Positions 27,463-36,736 are shown, numbered from the stretch's first letter. The stretch is DNA of 64,000 nt from Lichenihabitans psoromatis (GCF_004323635.1 NZ_CP036515.1:3659501-3723500); one strand, 5' to 3'. Made by a program: numbers and translations. The notes: generated from the letters alone by a model not told the origin.

Positions 27463-28592
27463 CGTTCTACTTTCTCAAAGCGGCGCAGCCGGTCAGGGCC
27501 GAGCATCTTGTCCTCGACAAGGCGATAGCGCTCCCGGTCATTGAGGATAGTTCGCCCAGCGGGGTCGAATGCCGCCAGCCCCGCCCGGCCAAAAGCGACC
27601 GGACCGGTCAGCACCGCGACCTCATCGGCATACCCTGCGACCAGAAGCGCGGCACCAAGGCGCGGGCCACCCTCACAGAACACCCGTGTAAGACCACCCG
27701 CAAGATGCCGCAGCGCCGCCGCAAGATCGAGCCGTCCATCCTGGTCGAGCAACGATGACACGACATGAACGCCGGCGGCCCGCAGCGCCTCGACGCGAGC
27801 CGATGCCGCGTGAGGGCCGGCCACGACGACCACCGGCGAGCGTGCGGCACTCATCACCAGACGTCCTGTAAGCGGTGTGGAGGCCGCGGGATCGAACACC
27901 ACACGGACCGGCTGATCCGCCTCCATGCCGGGAAGGCGCACATCGAGACGCGGGTCGTCGGCACGTGCCGTCCCTGCCCCGACCAGAACGGCATCATGCA
28001 AGGCGCGCTGACCCTGGACCCATGCGTTGGCCATCGCGCCCGTGATGAGCAACCGTGGGTCACCGGAGGGCGACGCCGCAAAGCCATCGGCCGTCTCGGC
28101 TATTTTGAGCGTGATGAACGGCCGGCGATCGACCACGCGACGAATATGGCCGGCGTGGTCTCGCCGCGCTTGATCCGCGAGAATGCCCGTTATCACGGCA
28201 ATGCCGGCGGTCCGCAGGCGCTCGATCCCACGCCCGGCGACACGTGGGTCTGGGTCGCCGCATGCGATGACGACACGCGCAACCCCGGCCGTCACGATTG
28301 CGTCAGCGCAGGGTTTGGTATGCCCGTAGTGGCTGCACGGCTCGAGCGTGACATAGAGGGTCGCGCCTCGGGCACGCTCGCCGGCCGCGTCGAGCGCCTG
28401 TGTTTCAGCATGAGGCCGACCCCCAGGAGCCGTAACGCCTCGGCTGATGATCACCCCATCCTTGACCAGCAAAGCGCCGACCGACGGATTGGGTGCCGTA
28501 CGACCAAGGCCGCGCCGGCCGAACGTCAAGGCTGCATGCATGAAGCGGGCGTCGTCTGAAGACGCCTCGTCGCTTATCGCGGAGAACGCCAC
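27447..28592 (-). CDS. ribD: Bifunctional riboflavin deaminase/reductase RibD
   Basis: Performs deamination and NADPH-dependent reduction of the pyrimidine intermediate. The 381 residues have an N-terminal deaminase domain with zinc ligands in PHAET and PCSHYGHTKPC (about residues 60-95) and a C-terminal reductase domain (about 155-381) with VLVGAGTARADDPRL and CEGGPRLGAALL. The GTG start at 28592 lies two bases after the glyA stop. In related genomes nrdR sits between glyA and ribD; here there is no room for it. Confidence 0.94.
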   Translation of the reverse strand: MAFSAISDEASSDDARFMHAALTFGRRGLGRTAPNPSVGALLVKDGVIISRGVTAPGGRPHAETQALDAAGERARGATLYVTLEPCSHYGHTKPCADAIVTAGVARVVIACGDPDPRVAGRGIERLRTAGIAVITGILADQARRDHAGHIRRVVDRRPFITLKIAETADGFAASPSGDPRLLITGAMANAWVQGQRALHDAVLVGAGTARADDPRLDVRLPGMEADQPVRVVFDPAASTPLTGRLVMSAARSPVVVVAGPHAASARVEALRAAGVHVVSSLLDQDGRLDLAAALRHLAGGLTRVFCEGGPRLGAALLVAGYADEVAVLTGPVAFGRAGLAAFDPAGRTILNDRERYRLVEDKMLGPDRLRRFEKVERCSQA

Positions 28593-28594
28593 GC

Positions 28595-29917
28595 TCAGTA
28601 GATTGGAAAGCGCCGCGTCAGGGCTTCGACCTGCTGGCGCACGTTGGCTTCGACGGCCGCGTTTCCGTCTTCGCCATGGGCAGCCAGGCCATCCAGCGTC
28701 TCGCCGATCAGCGATCCGACGATCGAGAATTCCGCCGTTCCGAACCCGCGCGATGTGGCGGCAGGCGTACCGATACGGATCCCAGAGGTGATCATCGGCT
28801 TTTCAGGGTCGAACGGGATGCCGTTCTTGTTCACCGTGATATGGGCGCGACCGAGGGCCGCCTCGGCGGCCTTGCCGGTCAGTCGCTTCGGCCGGAGGTC
28901 CACCAGCATCAGATGATTGTCGGTCTGGCCGGACACCACCGCAAGGCCCCCCGCAACGACGCTATCGGCTAGGGCCTTGGCATTGTCGACAACCTGCTGA
29001 GCATAGATCTTGAACTCCGGCGTCAGCGCTTCGCCGAACGCCACAGCCTTACCGGCGATGACATGCATCAGCGGGCCGCCCTGCAAACCTGGGAAGATCG
29101 CCGAATTCATCCTCTTGGCGAGGTCGGCGTCATTGGTGAGAATCAGGCCGCCACGCGGACCGCGCAAGGTCTTGTGGGTCGTCGATGTCACGACATGGGC
29201 ATGCGGAAACGGCGAGGGATGCACGCCACCGGCCACGAGCCCAGCGAAATGCGCCATGTCGACCAGGAACATCGCCCCGACCTCGTCGGCGATCGCGCGG
29301 AAGCGGGCAAAATCCCAGAAACGCGAATAAGCCGATCCACCCGCGATGATCAGCTTCGGCCGAACAGCTTTGGCTTGGCGTTCGACCTCATCCATATCGA
29401 CGAGCTGCGTCTCGCGATCGACCGTGTAGGACTCGGGCTTGAACCAGCGCCCCGACATGTTGACGGGCGATCCGTGCGTCAGGTGGCCACCAGCCGCGAG
29501 ATCAAGCCCCATAAACGTGTCACCTGGCTGTAAGAGCGCCAGGAAAACGGCCTGATTGGCCTGACTGCCGGAGTTCGGTTGAACATTGGCAAAACCGCAG
29601 CCGAACAATTCTTTGGCGCGATCGATCGCGAGTTGCTCGGCAATGTCGACGAATTGGCAACCACCATAATAGCGACGGCCCGGATAGCCCTCGGCATATT
29701 TGTTGGTCATGACCGAGCCCTGAGCCTCGAGCACGGCGCGCGATACGATATTTTCCGAGGCAATCAACTCGATCTCGTCGCGTTGACGGCCGAGTTCGAG
29801 GTCGATCGCACGAGCGATCTCCGGATCGACCGCAGCAAGACCGGCGCCGAAGAATGTGTTTGAACCACGTGCTCCACCCCGGCGGGAGGCGGCGGTCGGC
29901 GTCATCACATCGGTCAT
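28595..29917 (-). CDS. glyA: Serine hydroxymethyltransferase
   Basis: PLP enzyme that interconverts serine and glycine and feeds one-carbon units to THF, which purine synthesis uses. The 440 residues contain [21 protein letters not shown] and the PLP-lysine motif [14 protein letters not shown]. The N-terminal 15-20 residues are a variable extension. It leads the glyA-ribD-ribE-ribH-nusB series, which runs without a visible terminator. Confidence 0.96.
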   Translation of the reverse strand: MTDVMTPTAASRRGGARGSNTFFGAGLAAVDPEIARAIDLELGRQRDEIELIASENIVSRAVLEAQGSVMTNKYAEGYPGRRYYGGCQFVDIAEQLAIDRAKELFGCGFANVQPNSGSQANQAVFLALLQPGDTFMGLDLAAGGHLTHGSPVNMSGRWFKPESYTVDRETQLVDMDEVERQAKAVRPKLIIAGGSAYSRFWDFARFRAIADEVGAMFLVDMAHFAGLVAGGVHPSPFPHAHVVTSTTHKTLRGPRGGLILTNDADLAKRMNSAIFPGLQGGPLMHVIAGKAVAFGEALTPEFKIYAQQVVDNAKALADSVVAGGLAVVSGQTDNHLMLVDLRPKRLTGKAAEAALGRAHITVNKNGIPFDPEKPMITSGIRIGTPAATSRGFGTAEFSIVGSLIGETLDGLAAHGEDGNAAVEANVRQQVEALTRRFPIY

Positions 29918-30005
29918 AGGTCGTCTACTCGTTACGGGGCTGCGGATTTGGTCACTGAAGACTGCCGCACGCCACCAGCATTCGCTCGCGCGTTGCCACG
30001 AACTA

Positions 30006-30045
30006 ACACGCCCCGGCGATCCAGTGAAGATCGGCCGGGGCGTGT
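30006..30045 (-). terminator. Strong hairpin between the L,D-transpeptidase gene and glyA
   Basis: Perfect 12-bp arms ACACGCCCCGGC (30006-30017) and GCCGGGGCGTGT (30034-30045), and GATC repeats extend the stem inside the loop. It begins 27 bases after the L,D-transpeptidase stop. No U-run follows on the minus strand, so it could be a weak terminator, an RNA-stabilising hairpin or part of the glyA leader. Confidence 0.5.
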
Positions 30046-30071
30046 CGGTGTCACAGCGAGAACGGCGCAGG

Positions 30072-31373
30072 CTATTCTTGTTGAATAGCCGGTTCGACCG
30101 ATGCGTTCTGCTCGTCGGATGTCACGTTGGAGGCCGTCACAGTGCCAAATCCATCGCGCTGGTAGATGTCGGGCCGGAACTGCACCACCCCGTCGGGCGT
30201 GGCCCAAGCGGTGATGTAGACCCAATAGACCGCAACCGGCGACGCCAGCTTGACGTCGATCCGGTCACCCGTGCGGATCGCCGCATCGATATGATCGCGA
30301 TCCCAGCCGGGCGTGTCCTTCAGGAGCCATGCCACATAGTCACGCACGTTCTGCAGACGGATGCAGCCTGACGAGACGAAGCGGAAATCGTCACCGAAGA
30401 CACCCTTGGTCGAGGTGTCATGCATGTAGACGCCATACGGATTTGCGATGTTGATGCGCACCACACCGAGCGAGTTATTCTCGCCCGGATCCTCACGGAA
30501 TTTATAATTGACGGCGTCCAAGGAGTTCCAGTTGATCGACGAGGATGGGACCTCCTGGTTTTCCTTATTGAAAATCCGGATGTGGTTGTCGGTCAGGTAA
30601 TTGGCATCGGCCTGCATCTTGGGGATCAAATCCTTGCGGATGATCGAGGCCGGCACCGTCCAGAATGGGTTGAAATTGATGTCCGTCGCCTTGGTCTGCA
30701 TGACCGGGGACTGGCGATCGATCTTACCGACGCCGGCAATGTGGTGGCTGAACACGACGCCGTTCTCGACCGTCTCGACCATCGCGGCCGGAATGTTGGC
30801 CATCACGAAGCGCGGGCCGAGGTTGCCCGAGAAGGAGCGCAGCCGCACGAGGTTGGTTTCGAGCTGACGAAGCCGGGTTTCGGCCGGAACGTTGAGGGCC
30901 GCAACCGTCTCCGACGAGACCGCACCCGATTCGCCGATACCGTGGCGCGCCTGAAACCGCTTCACGCCGGCTTCGACATAAGCATCGTAGACAGGTGACA
31001 TGCCGGCGGCCGCATCGAGATCACCCGATGCCATCAAACGTCGGCGAAGCGCGACGACCGCCTGGCTCTTGGAGCCAACCCGCAGGCTCGCGCCGCCCGC
31101 GACATTGCCCCAACCGCCCTTGGAAACGATGCCTTGGTAGGTCTGGATCGCCTGCTCGGTTGCCGCAACCGTTTGCGGCGACAGGACCGGAGTCGTCGAG
31201 CGTTGGATTTCGAGCTTCGGATCGGAATCGTACTTCTGCGCCCATTCGGCTTGCGATCCGAGCGCGACATCGTCGGCATGGGCCGCCGGTCCCATCATCA
31301 ACAGGGCCGCAGTCAAGGCGGCGCCAAGGTATCGCGCTGCACCCTGTGATTGACGTTCCGATTGTCGCACCAC
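30072..31373 (-). CDS. L,D-transpeptidase with peptidoglycan-binding domain (YcbB/LdtD type)
   Basis: Periplasmic enzyme that forms 3-3 crosslinks in peptidoglycan. After a signal peptide ([22 protein letters not shown]) comes a peptidoglycan-binding domain ([16 protein letters not shown] to ETVAALN, about residues 100-170) and the YkuD catalytic domain with [10 protein letters not shown] and the active Cys in [10 protein letters not shown] (about residue 337). The size and the split architecture resemble E. coli YcbB. The GTG start at 31373 is preferred because the 53 open codons before it are Arg/Cys-rich and precede the signal peptide. The gene is divergent from the AsmA-like gene. Confidence 0.9.
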   Translation of the reverse strand: MVRQSERQSQGAARYLGAALTAALLMMGPAAHADDVALGSQAEWAQKYDSDPKLEIQRSTTPVLSPQTVAATEQAIQTYQGIVSKGGWGNVAGGASLRVGSKSQAVVALRRRLMASGDLDAAAGMSPVYDAYVEAGVKRFQARHGIGESGAVSSETVAALNVPAETRLRQLETNLVRLRSFSGNLGPRFVMANIPAAMVETVENGVVFSHHIAGVGKIDRQSPVMQTKATDINFNPFWTVPASIIRKDLIPKMQADANYLTDNHIRIFNKENQEVPSSSINWNSLDAVNYKFREDPGENNSLGVVRINIANPYGVYMHDTSTKGVFGDDFRFVSSGCIRLQNVRDYVAWLLKDTPGWDRDHIDAAIRTGDRIDVKLASPVAVYWVYITAWATPDGVVQFRPDIYQRDGFGTVTASNVTSDEQNASVEPAIQQE

Positions 31374-31691
31374 GTAATCGCTCCAGTCCAAGGTTCTTGC
31401 AACGCACCGGCACCTTGATGGCAGGCCATTGCGTCTGATCAATTTGATTGACGACCACTGCCGACAGACTGATTCCGCTGCGTCATCGATCCGGTTTCGC
31501 TCGGTGCGACAAGGCCGAAATACTTCGTCCAATTTGTGGCGCCGCGTGAGGCCCTAAGTCTTTGTTCTTTCAAAAACCTCAATGCGGAGGTGAGGATTAC
31601 GGTCCAACTCGAAATGCCGTGCGGACGAAACGTTCGACATGATGTAAAAGCGCAACAAGCGAAGGGGCGGCTCGATTGCTTTCAACTCTCG
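31374..31691. other. Intergenic region between the L,D-transpeptidase and AsmA-like genes
   Basis: 318 bases that must contain two divergent promoters. Both flanking frames remain open into this region but code poorly. No convincing promoter hexamer pair was found by eye. Confidence 0.4.
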
Positions 31692-33578
31692 ATGAATGAC
31701 ACAACGCTGGATCGGCATGGAACCCATCGGGAGCCTCGGCGGGCGGCCCTCGGGTCTGGAATGGTGATCCGGGCCAGCATCGTCGGGGCGGTTCTGCTGG
31801 CACTCGCGACGATCGCGGCTGGGTTTTTGGTGCGCTGGCCCATCACGGATCATAAACTCTACGCTCGCGCGGTTCGGTTCATCGCGACATCAAGTGGCCT
31901 GAATGTTCGCGCCACCGGCCCAATGACGCTGGTGCTCCTGCCCCGCCCCACCGTGCGGATTCGCGACATCGACATGCACGGGTTAGACGACGCGATATCG
32001 CTGAACGCCGATGCGATCACGGGCAGCCTGAGCCTCCCGGCGCTCTTGACCGGCCGTCTCAGGATCGCCAAGACGACTCTGGCGGGCTTGACCATGGCGG
32101 TGGATGTCGATCGCGTGCTTCCGCCGCTGACCGCCACTGTCCAAGCCGCAGGCGACCCGGCCGAGCGCAAGGCGAACCGCGACCGCCTCGGTTTTCTCCA
32201 TACTGACGGTCTGACGATCCGGTCCGGCATCATTCGGTTGCGGTCGAACGATCCAGAGAAAGACATGCTCGTGACCGACCTCGACGGCACGTTCGAGTGG
32301 CCGGCCAACGATAGCGGCGTCAGTCTCAACGGTCGAGGACACTGGCATGGCGAACCAACCGACATTGCGATGCTGCTCGACAAACCGATCACCCTGATCG
32401 AAGGCGGCAGTTCGGAGGGTTATGGCCATTTAAAGTCGACCGCGATCGACGTGACACTCTCCGGCACGCTGAACGGGACCGGCTCGCCCAGCGCGACGGG
32501 AAAGATCGCCGCCTCGACGACGATGCTGCCGGGCTTTCTACGCTCGATCGGAACCCCGCTGCCGCAACTCGAGCAGATCGCGTCCGCCCGTCTCAACGGT
32601 GACATCACGCTGGCCGACCATGTGCTCTCGATGTCGAGCATGGAACTCGGGCTGGACGATATGCTGTTCGATGGAGCGCTGTCGTTCCACAATGAAACGG
32701 GCCACCCCGGCATTGCGGGAACGCTCGCGACCGATCGGATGAGGCTCGACCCTTTCGTCAACACTCTGCCGCCCCTCGGACGCTGGGATCAAGCCTGGAA
32801 CACCGATCCTTTCGCGACGCGTTCGGTGGCCTATGACGACATCGACCTTCGGATCTCGGCTTCATCGGCAAGCTTCGGCAGCATCGAATTCGAGGATGGC
32901 GGTCTCTCCCTGCAAAGCCGCGATGGACGCATGGAAGTCTCCCTGGGCGAGGCGCGCGCCTACGACGGTTTGTTCAAAGGCCGCCTCGTCGCGACCGTCG
33001 ATGGCGATGCGACCGTGGTGCGGGCCGACGCGACCATTTCGCAGCTGGATCTCGCGGCCTTGGGTCGAGCCTTTGACCCGCCGCTCCAGATCACCGGCAC
33101 ATCCAGCGGCCATATGACGATCGAGGGCCGTGGCACATCGCCCGACTCGCTGATCAGATCACTCGCCGGTCGCGGACAGGTGAATGTCCGCGACGGCGAA
33201 ATCGGGGCGCCACTGGTGGCCTCCGTCTTGAAGACGGCCGTCTCGCCCTCGGACGATACGCCGGAGCTGCGAACGGATGCACCCATCCCGTTCGACTCGG
33301 TTATGCTCGGGCTGTCGGTGGCCAAAGGTGTCATGACGCTCGACGAGGGGTGGATGACGCGCCCGGATCTTCGAGCCATGTTCGACGGCCATCTATCGCT
33401 CGCTGATCGATCCGCCGATCTCCGGACCTGGGTCACGCCGAACGGTGATGACAGCCGGAGTGAGGCCGGACGAGCGATGGGCCTGCGGCTCGCCGGCCCG
33501 TGGCGCATGTTGCGTCTTCAATCCGTTCCGGTCGACGTCAGGGGCACGCCTGCACCCGTGCCGGATGCCAGCCAATGA
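31692..33578 (+). CDS. AsmA family protein
   Basis: Large envelope protein of the AsmA/TamB-like group, thought to help lipid transport or outer-membrane homeostasis. The 628 residues have one N-terminal membrane helix (VIRASIVGAVLLALATIAAGFL), then an AsmA N-terminal region (LNVRATGPMTLVLLPRPTVRIRDIDM) and a C-terminal AsmA_2-like region (about 400-620) with GHMTIEGRGTSPDSLIRSLAG. The remainder is rich in beta-strand-like segments. Start at 31692 (MNDTTLD); an ATG at 31761 just before the helix is an alternative, and the 52 open codons upstream are unlikely. The stop overlaps the trmO start (ATGA). Confidence 0.85.
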   Translation: MNDTTLDRHGTHREPRRAALGSGMVIRASIVGAVLLALATIAAGFLVRWPITDHKLYARAVRFIATSSGLNVRATGPMTLVLLPRPTVRIRDIDMHGLDDAISLNADAITGSLSLPALLTGRLRIAKTTLAGLTMAVDVDRVLPPLTATVQAAGDPAERKANRDRLGFLHTDGLTIRSGIIRLRSNDPEKDMLVTDLDGTFEWPANDSGVSLNGRGHWHGEPTDIAMLLDKPITLIEGGSSEGYGHLKSTAIDVTLSGTLNGTGSPSATGKIAASTTMLPGFLRSIGTPLPQLEQIASARLNGDITLADHVLSMSSMELGLDDMLFDGALSFHNETGHPGIAGTLATDRMRLDPFVNTLPPLGRWDQAWNTDPFATRSVAYDDIDLRISASSASFGSIEFEDGGLSLQSRDGRMEVSLGEARAYDGLFKGRLVATVDGDATVVRADATISQLDLAALGRAFDPPLQITGTSSGHMTIEGRGTSPDSLIRSLAGRGQVNVRDGEIGAPLVASVLKTAVSPSDDTPELRTDAPIPFDSVMLGLSVAKGVMTLDEGWMTRPDLRAMFDGHLSLADRSADLRTWVTPNGDDSRSEAGRAMGLRLAGPWRMLRLQSVPVDVRGTPAPVPDASQ

Positions 33579-34033
33579 GCGCGCCTGATGAGGCCGAACA
33601 CCGCCCGGGCGAGACGATCGCCGCTCTTCCTCAGGATTTCGCCGCGTCGATTTACTTCATCGGCATCATCCGAACGCCCTGGCCCAATCGGGCCGCTTGT
33701 CCGAAACGCGGCGATCCGGATGGCCCCGTTTGCCGGCTCGAGATCAGCCCGCCGTGGATCGATGCGCTCGATGGCGTCGACGCCTTTACGGCGCTTCAGA
33801 TTCTCTATTGGATGCATTTGGCCCGTCGGGACCTCACCCGCCAAAGCCCGCGGTCGAGCCAGCGGCTGCATGGGACCTTCGCGCTTCGCTCACCGATGCG
33901 GCCCAACCCGATCGCCTCCTCGATTGTTCGGCTGATCGGGCGCGAGGGCTCGACATTATTGGTGCGCGGTCTCGACTGCGTCGATGGCACGCCGATCGTC
34001 GACATCAAGCCGGACCATTGCCCGCGCTGGTAG
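33575..34033 (+). CDS. trmO: tRNA (N6-threonylcarbamoyladenosine37-N6)-methyltransferase, TrmO/TsaA family
   Basis: The family methylates t6A37 in tRNA-Thr using SAM. The 152 residues show the TsaA-like barrel: IGIIRTPWPNRAACPKRG, DALDGVDAFTALQILYWMH, LHGTFALRSPMRPNPIASS and the C-terminal LDCVDGTPIVDIKP. Only this domain is present, shorter than E. coli TrmO (235 residues), as in many alphaproteobacteria. The start overlaps the AsmA-like stop; the last 29 bases overlap the 3' end of the convergent modC. Some members act on other substrates, so the tRNA activity is inferred. Confidence 0.85.
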   Translation: MSAPDEAEHRPGETIAALPQDFAASIYFIGIIRTPWPNRAACPKRGDPDGPVCRLEISPPWIDALDGVDAFTALQILYWMHLARRDLTRQSPRSSQRLHGTFALRSPMRPNPIASSIVRLIGREGSTLLVRGLDCVDGTPIVDIKPDHCPRW

Positions 34034-34685
34034 AACCCTCAGCATCGTGGCGCCCGAGGACACGGCCCGCCTTCAGGGTGACGTGATCGTCCGTCAGCCG
34101 CCTGACCTCATCCATGTTGTGACTGACATAGACGATCGGAACCCGCCACTCGTCGCGGATGGTTTCGATAAACGGCAGGATTTCGCCGCGCCGCGCCTCA
34201 TCCAGCGCGGCCAGCGGTTCATCCATCAGCAGAAGATCCGGCCCGGCCATCAAGGCTCGTCCGATCGCGATCCTCTGCCGCTCTCCCCCCGATAGACCCA
34301 CGGCTCGGCGGCTGAGCAGATGCCCAATGCCGAGAAGGTCGACGATGCCTCCGGTGTCGTTGCGCTGCGAGGCACGATTGAACCAGCGCCCATAGCCGAG
34401 GTTTTGCGCGACCGTGAGGTGCGGAAACAATCGCCCATCCTGAAACACGTAGCCGATCTTGCGGCGATGCGGCGGAACGAAGACACCGGCCTCGCGATCG
34501 ACGAAAACCCGACCATCGACGCTCACATGCCCCTCGGTCGGGCGAATGATGCCGGCCATGATGTTGATCAGGGTCGTTTTACCCGAGCCAGACGGGCCGA
34601 CGAGGCCGAGGACGCGCGCTTCGCTGGAGAGCCGCACATCGAGATCGAAATCGCCGCGTCGATGTCGAATGTCGATCGCAATCAT
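34005..34685 (-). CDS. modC: Molybdate ABC transporter ATPase ModC, lacking the TOBE domain
   Basis: Energises molybdate uptake through ModB. The 226 residues contain Walker A GPSGSGKTT (about residues 27-35), Q-loop YVFQDGRLFPHLTV, signature LSGGERQR, Walker B LLLMDEPLAALD and the switch His in YVSHNMDEV. The protein ends just after the ATPase domain, whereas E. coli ModC has 352 residues with a C-terminal molybdate-binding TOBE/mop domain. It starts with ATG overlapping the modB stop (ATGA). The stop lies inside the 3' end of trmO. Confidence 0.9.
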   Translation of the reverse strand: MIAIDIRHRRGDFDLDVRLSSEARVLGLVGPSGSGKTTLINIMAGIIRPTEGHVSVDGRVFVDREAGVFVPPHRRKIGYVFQDGRLFPHLTVAQNLGYGRWFNRASQRNDTGGIVDLLGIGHLLSRRAVGLSGGERQRIAIGRALMAGPDLLLMDEPLAALDEARRGEILPFIETIRDEWRVPIVYVSHNMDEVRRLTDDHVTLKAGRVLGRHDAEGSTSAGNGPA

Positions 34686-35383
34686 CGCGGTGCCGTGCGC
34701 CGCATGACGACGCGCGAGAGCCACTCCGACGCCGCCAACGCTGCCAGCGCGATCACGATCGCCACAAGGGTCAGCCGCATGGCCGGCGCGTCGCCGCCCG
34801 GCACCTGGATGTCCGTATAGATCGAGGATGCGATCGTTTGGGTTTCACCGGGGATGTTGGACACGAACGTGATCGTGGCACCGAATTCGCCCAGCGACTT
34901 GGCGAAGGCCAGAATGGCGCCAGCCACGATGCCAGGCAAAGCCAGCGGCAGCGTCACGGTCAAGAAGACCCAAGCCGGCGAGGCGCCGAGCGTCGACGAC
35001 GCCTCCTCCAAGCCGCGATCGATCGTGTCGAAGGACATCCGGATAGCCCGCACCATGAGGGGGAAGCCCATCACGGCGGAGGCTAACGCCGCACCGGTCC
35101 AGCGGAACGAGAAGACGAGGCCACAGCATTGCTCGAGAAACATACCGGCTGCGCCACGTCGGCCGAAGCTCAGCAGCAGCAGGTATCCGGTCACAACGGG
35201 GGGCAGCACGAGCGGCAACGCCACCAGGCCGCTGACGATCCAGGTTCCCCAGATTCGTGACCGCGACAGCCAGAACGCGACCATGATGCCGAATGGCAGG
35301 CTTACGACGGTCGCGGTGGCCGCGACCTTCAGGCTCAGCGCAATGGCGGTCCAATCCGCCTCGGACAGTCCGAGTGGGTTTAT
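34682..35383 (-). CDS. modB: Molybdate ABC transporter permease ModB, non-canonical ATA start
   Basis: Inner-membrane channel for molybdate with about six helices and the EAA loop EEASSTLGASPAWVFLTVTLPLALPG split over two segments. The first ATG in frame is at 35284, but the family N-terminus (DWTAIALSLKVAATA, first helix) lies 33 codons upstream. That extended frame begins with ATA at 35383, overlapping the modA TAA stop as ATAA, exactly where family members have ATG in an ATGA overlap. Either ATA is used as start, or one base change or sequencing error has removed the start. With ATA the protein is 233 residues, normal for ModB; from 35284 it is 200 residues and lacks helix 1. Confidence 0.85.
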   Translation of the reverse strand: MNPLGLSEADWTAIALSLKVAATATVVSLPFGIMVAFWLSRSRIWGTWIVSGLVALPLVLPPVVTGYLLLLSFGRRGAAGMFLEQCCGLVFSFRWTGAALASAVMGFPLMVRAIRMSFDTIDRGLEEASSTLGASPAWVFLTVTLPLALPGIVAGAILAFAKSLGEFGATITFVSNIPGETQTIASSIYTDIQVPGGDAPAMRLTLVAIVIALAALAASEWLSRVVMRRTAPR

Positions 35384-36162
35384 GGAAGCACCCTGAAACC
35401 TTGAGCTTTGAACAGGGTCGCGGCCTCGGGCGTCTTGAGAAAAGCGAGGTAACGGGTCGCGTTCGGCCCCTTGGCCGACACCGTCAGCGCGATCGGATAC
35501 ACGATCGGGGGATGGGTGTCCTCGGGAAAGGTCCCGACGATGCGGACCTTTGGGTCGGCGGCTGCGTCCGTCGAATAGACGATGCCGAGTGGCGCCTCGC
35601 CCCGCGACACGAAGGCCAGCGCAGCCCGCACGCTCTCGGCTTGAGCGATCGAGGTCTCGACGCTCGACCAGATGCCGAGTTTCGTCAGCGCGGCTTTGCC
35701 GTATTTTCCGGCAGGAACCGAATCGACCAGCGGAAGGGCAAGGCGCCCCCCGCTCAGCGCACCGGCAAGGTCCATGCCCGGCTTGATGTCCAGCGTCAGG
35801 GCCTTGTCGGCCTGCGTGATGAGCACGAGACTGTTGCCGAGCAGAGTGCTGCGGGTATCCTTCTGGATCAGGTCGTGTTTGGCGAGATCGTCCATCCAGT
35901 CGAGATCCGCCGATATGAAGACATCGGCCGGGGCGCCTTGCTCGATCTGTCGCGCCAGCACGGATGATGCAGCATAAGATGCCGAAACCGTGAGGCCGCT
36001 CGCCTTCTGGAAGGCCGAATCGACGTCGTCGAGCGCATTCTTCATGCTGGCTGCCGCGAAAACGGTGATGTCGGGCGCGGCCGCGAACGACGCCGTCAGT
36101 GGCGCCACAAGCAGGGACGAGAGCAAAGCCACGAGGCGCAAGCGGCGGAGCGGTTTCAACAC
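35380..36162 (-). CDS. modA: Molybdate-binding periplasmic protein ModA
   Basis: Captures molybdate or tungstate in the periplasm. The 260-residue precursor has a signal peptide ending near TASFAAA, then the ligand loops ITVFAAASMKNALDDV and SYAASSVLARQIEQGAPADVFISAD, and the hinge segment around VYSTDAAADPKVRIVG. The GTG start at 36162 is preceded by GAGAGGG eight bases upstream. It is first gene of modABC, with a candidate ModE-type operator upstream. Confidence 0.93.
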   Translation of the reverse strand: MLKPLRRLRLVALLSSLLVAPLTASFAAAPDITVFAAASMKNALDDVDSAFQKASGLTVSASYAASSVLARQIEQGAPADVFISADLDWMDDLAKHDLIQKDTRSTLLGNSLVLITQADKALTLDIKPGMDLAGALSGGRLALPLVDSVPAGKYGKAALTKLGIWSSVETSIAQAESVRAALAFVSRGEAPLGIVYSTDAAADPKVRIVGTFPEDTHPPIVYPIALTVSAKGPNATRYLAFLKTPEAATLFKAQGFRVLP

Positions 36163-36184
36163 AGGAGGCCCTCTCGACGGAGCG

Positions 36185-36204
36185 CTATATATGAACGGAT
36201 ATAG
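36185..36204 (-). promoter_or_regulatory. Candidate ModE-type operator upstream of modA
   Basis: CTATAT (36185-36190) and ATATAG (36199-36204) form a perfect inverted repeat with an 8-base spacer, 23 bases before the modA start. ModE boxes have TATA-containing arms of this kind. No modE gene is in the window. Confidence 0.5.
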
Positions 36205-36261
36205 GGAACGCGACAAGCCTCGAGCTACCCGCGCGCGCGGGTCCCATGCGAGGGCTCAGGC

Positions 36262-36492
36262 TTATCTCCGGATCACGAAAAATAAGACGCCATCGTCTCG
36301 TCGAATCGCTTGAAGGCTCGCGCCCATCTCACGCACCAGATTGGGAATGTCGATCGCGGCAAGCGGATCGGTACAGGAGACCTCGACCATGGCGCCGGGC
36401 GCCATGGTGCGGAGATACCGCCGCGTTCGCAACACCGGTTGTGGGCATTTGAGGCCCCTGAGATCGAGTTGCTGCTCCGCGACATCGTCCAT
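36262..36492 (-). CDS. TusA/SirA family sulfur-carrier protein
   Basis: A 76-residue protein of the TusA family, which carries persulfide sulfur on a Cys for tRNA thiolation or molybdenum-cofactor work. The conserved CPxP motif is present in LRGLKCPQPVLRTRRYL (Cys about residue 16), and the fold ends with GVLFFVIRR. Location next to modABC would fit a link to molybdenum enzymes, but that is inference. An inverted repeat ACCCGC/GCGGGT (36227-36242) follows its stop. Confidence 0.88.
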   Translation of the reverse strand: MDDVAEQQLDLRGLKCPQPVLRTRRYLRTMAPGAMVEVSCTDPLAAIDIPNLVREMGASLQAIRRDDGVLFFVIRR

Positions 36493-36593
36493 CGCGGCGT
36501 TTCATCACCTTGTCGTCACGCGCGCAACCGGTCGCCCTCGGCGTTCATTGCCGATCCTTGACGAAAAGCGACAGTCTGGAGGGATGGAACGGC

Positions 36594-36622
36594 TAGACAA
36601 GCGAAATCGGCATCCTTATAAG
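36594..36622 (+). promoter_or_regulatory. Candidate tRNA-Phe promoter
   Basis: TAGACA (36594-36599) and TATAAG (36617-36622) with the ideal 17-base spacer, each one base from sigma-70 consensus, about 39 bases before the tRNA gene. Confidence 0.6.
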
Positions 36623-36660
36623 CCACCTTCTCGCATGACGGTTCGCCGCACCATGCGGTG

Positions 36661-36736
36661 GCCCAGGTAGCTCAGTTGGTAGAGCATGCGACTGAAAATC
36701 GCAGTGTCGGCGGTTCGACTCCGTCCCTGGGCACCA
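36661..36736 (+). tRNA. tRNA-Phe (GAA)
   Basis: A 76-base cloverleaf: acceptor arms GCCCAGG (36661-36667) and CCTGGGC (36726-36732), discriminator A and encoded CCA end (36734-36736). The D loop contains AGTTGGTAGA and the T loop GGTTCGACTCC. The anticodon is GAA at 36694-36696, flanked by CT and AA. It stands alone and borders a looser, gene-poor stretch to its right. Confidence 0.97.
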
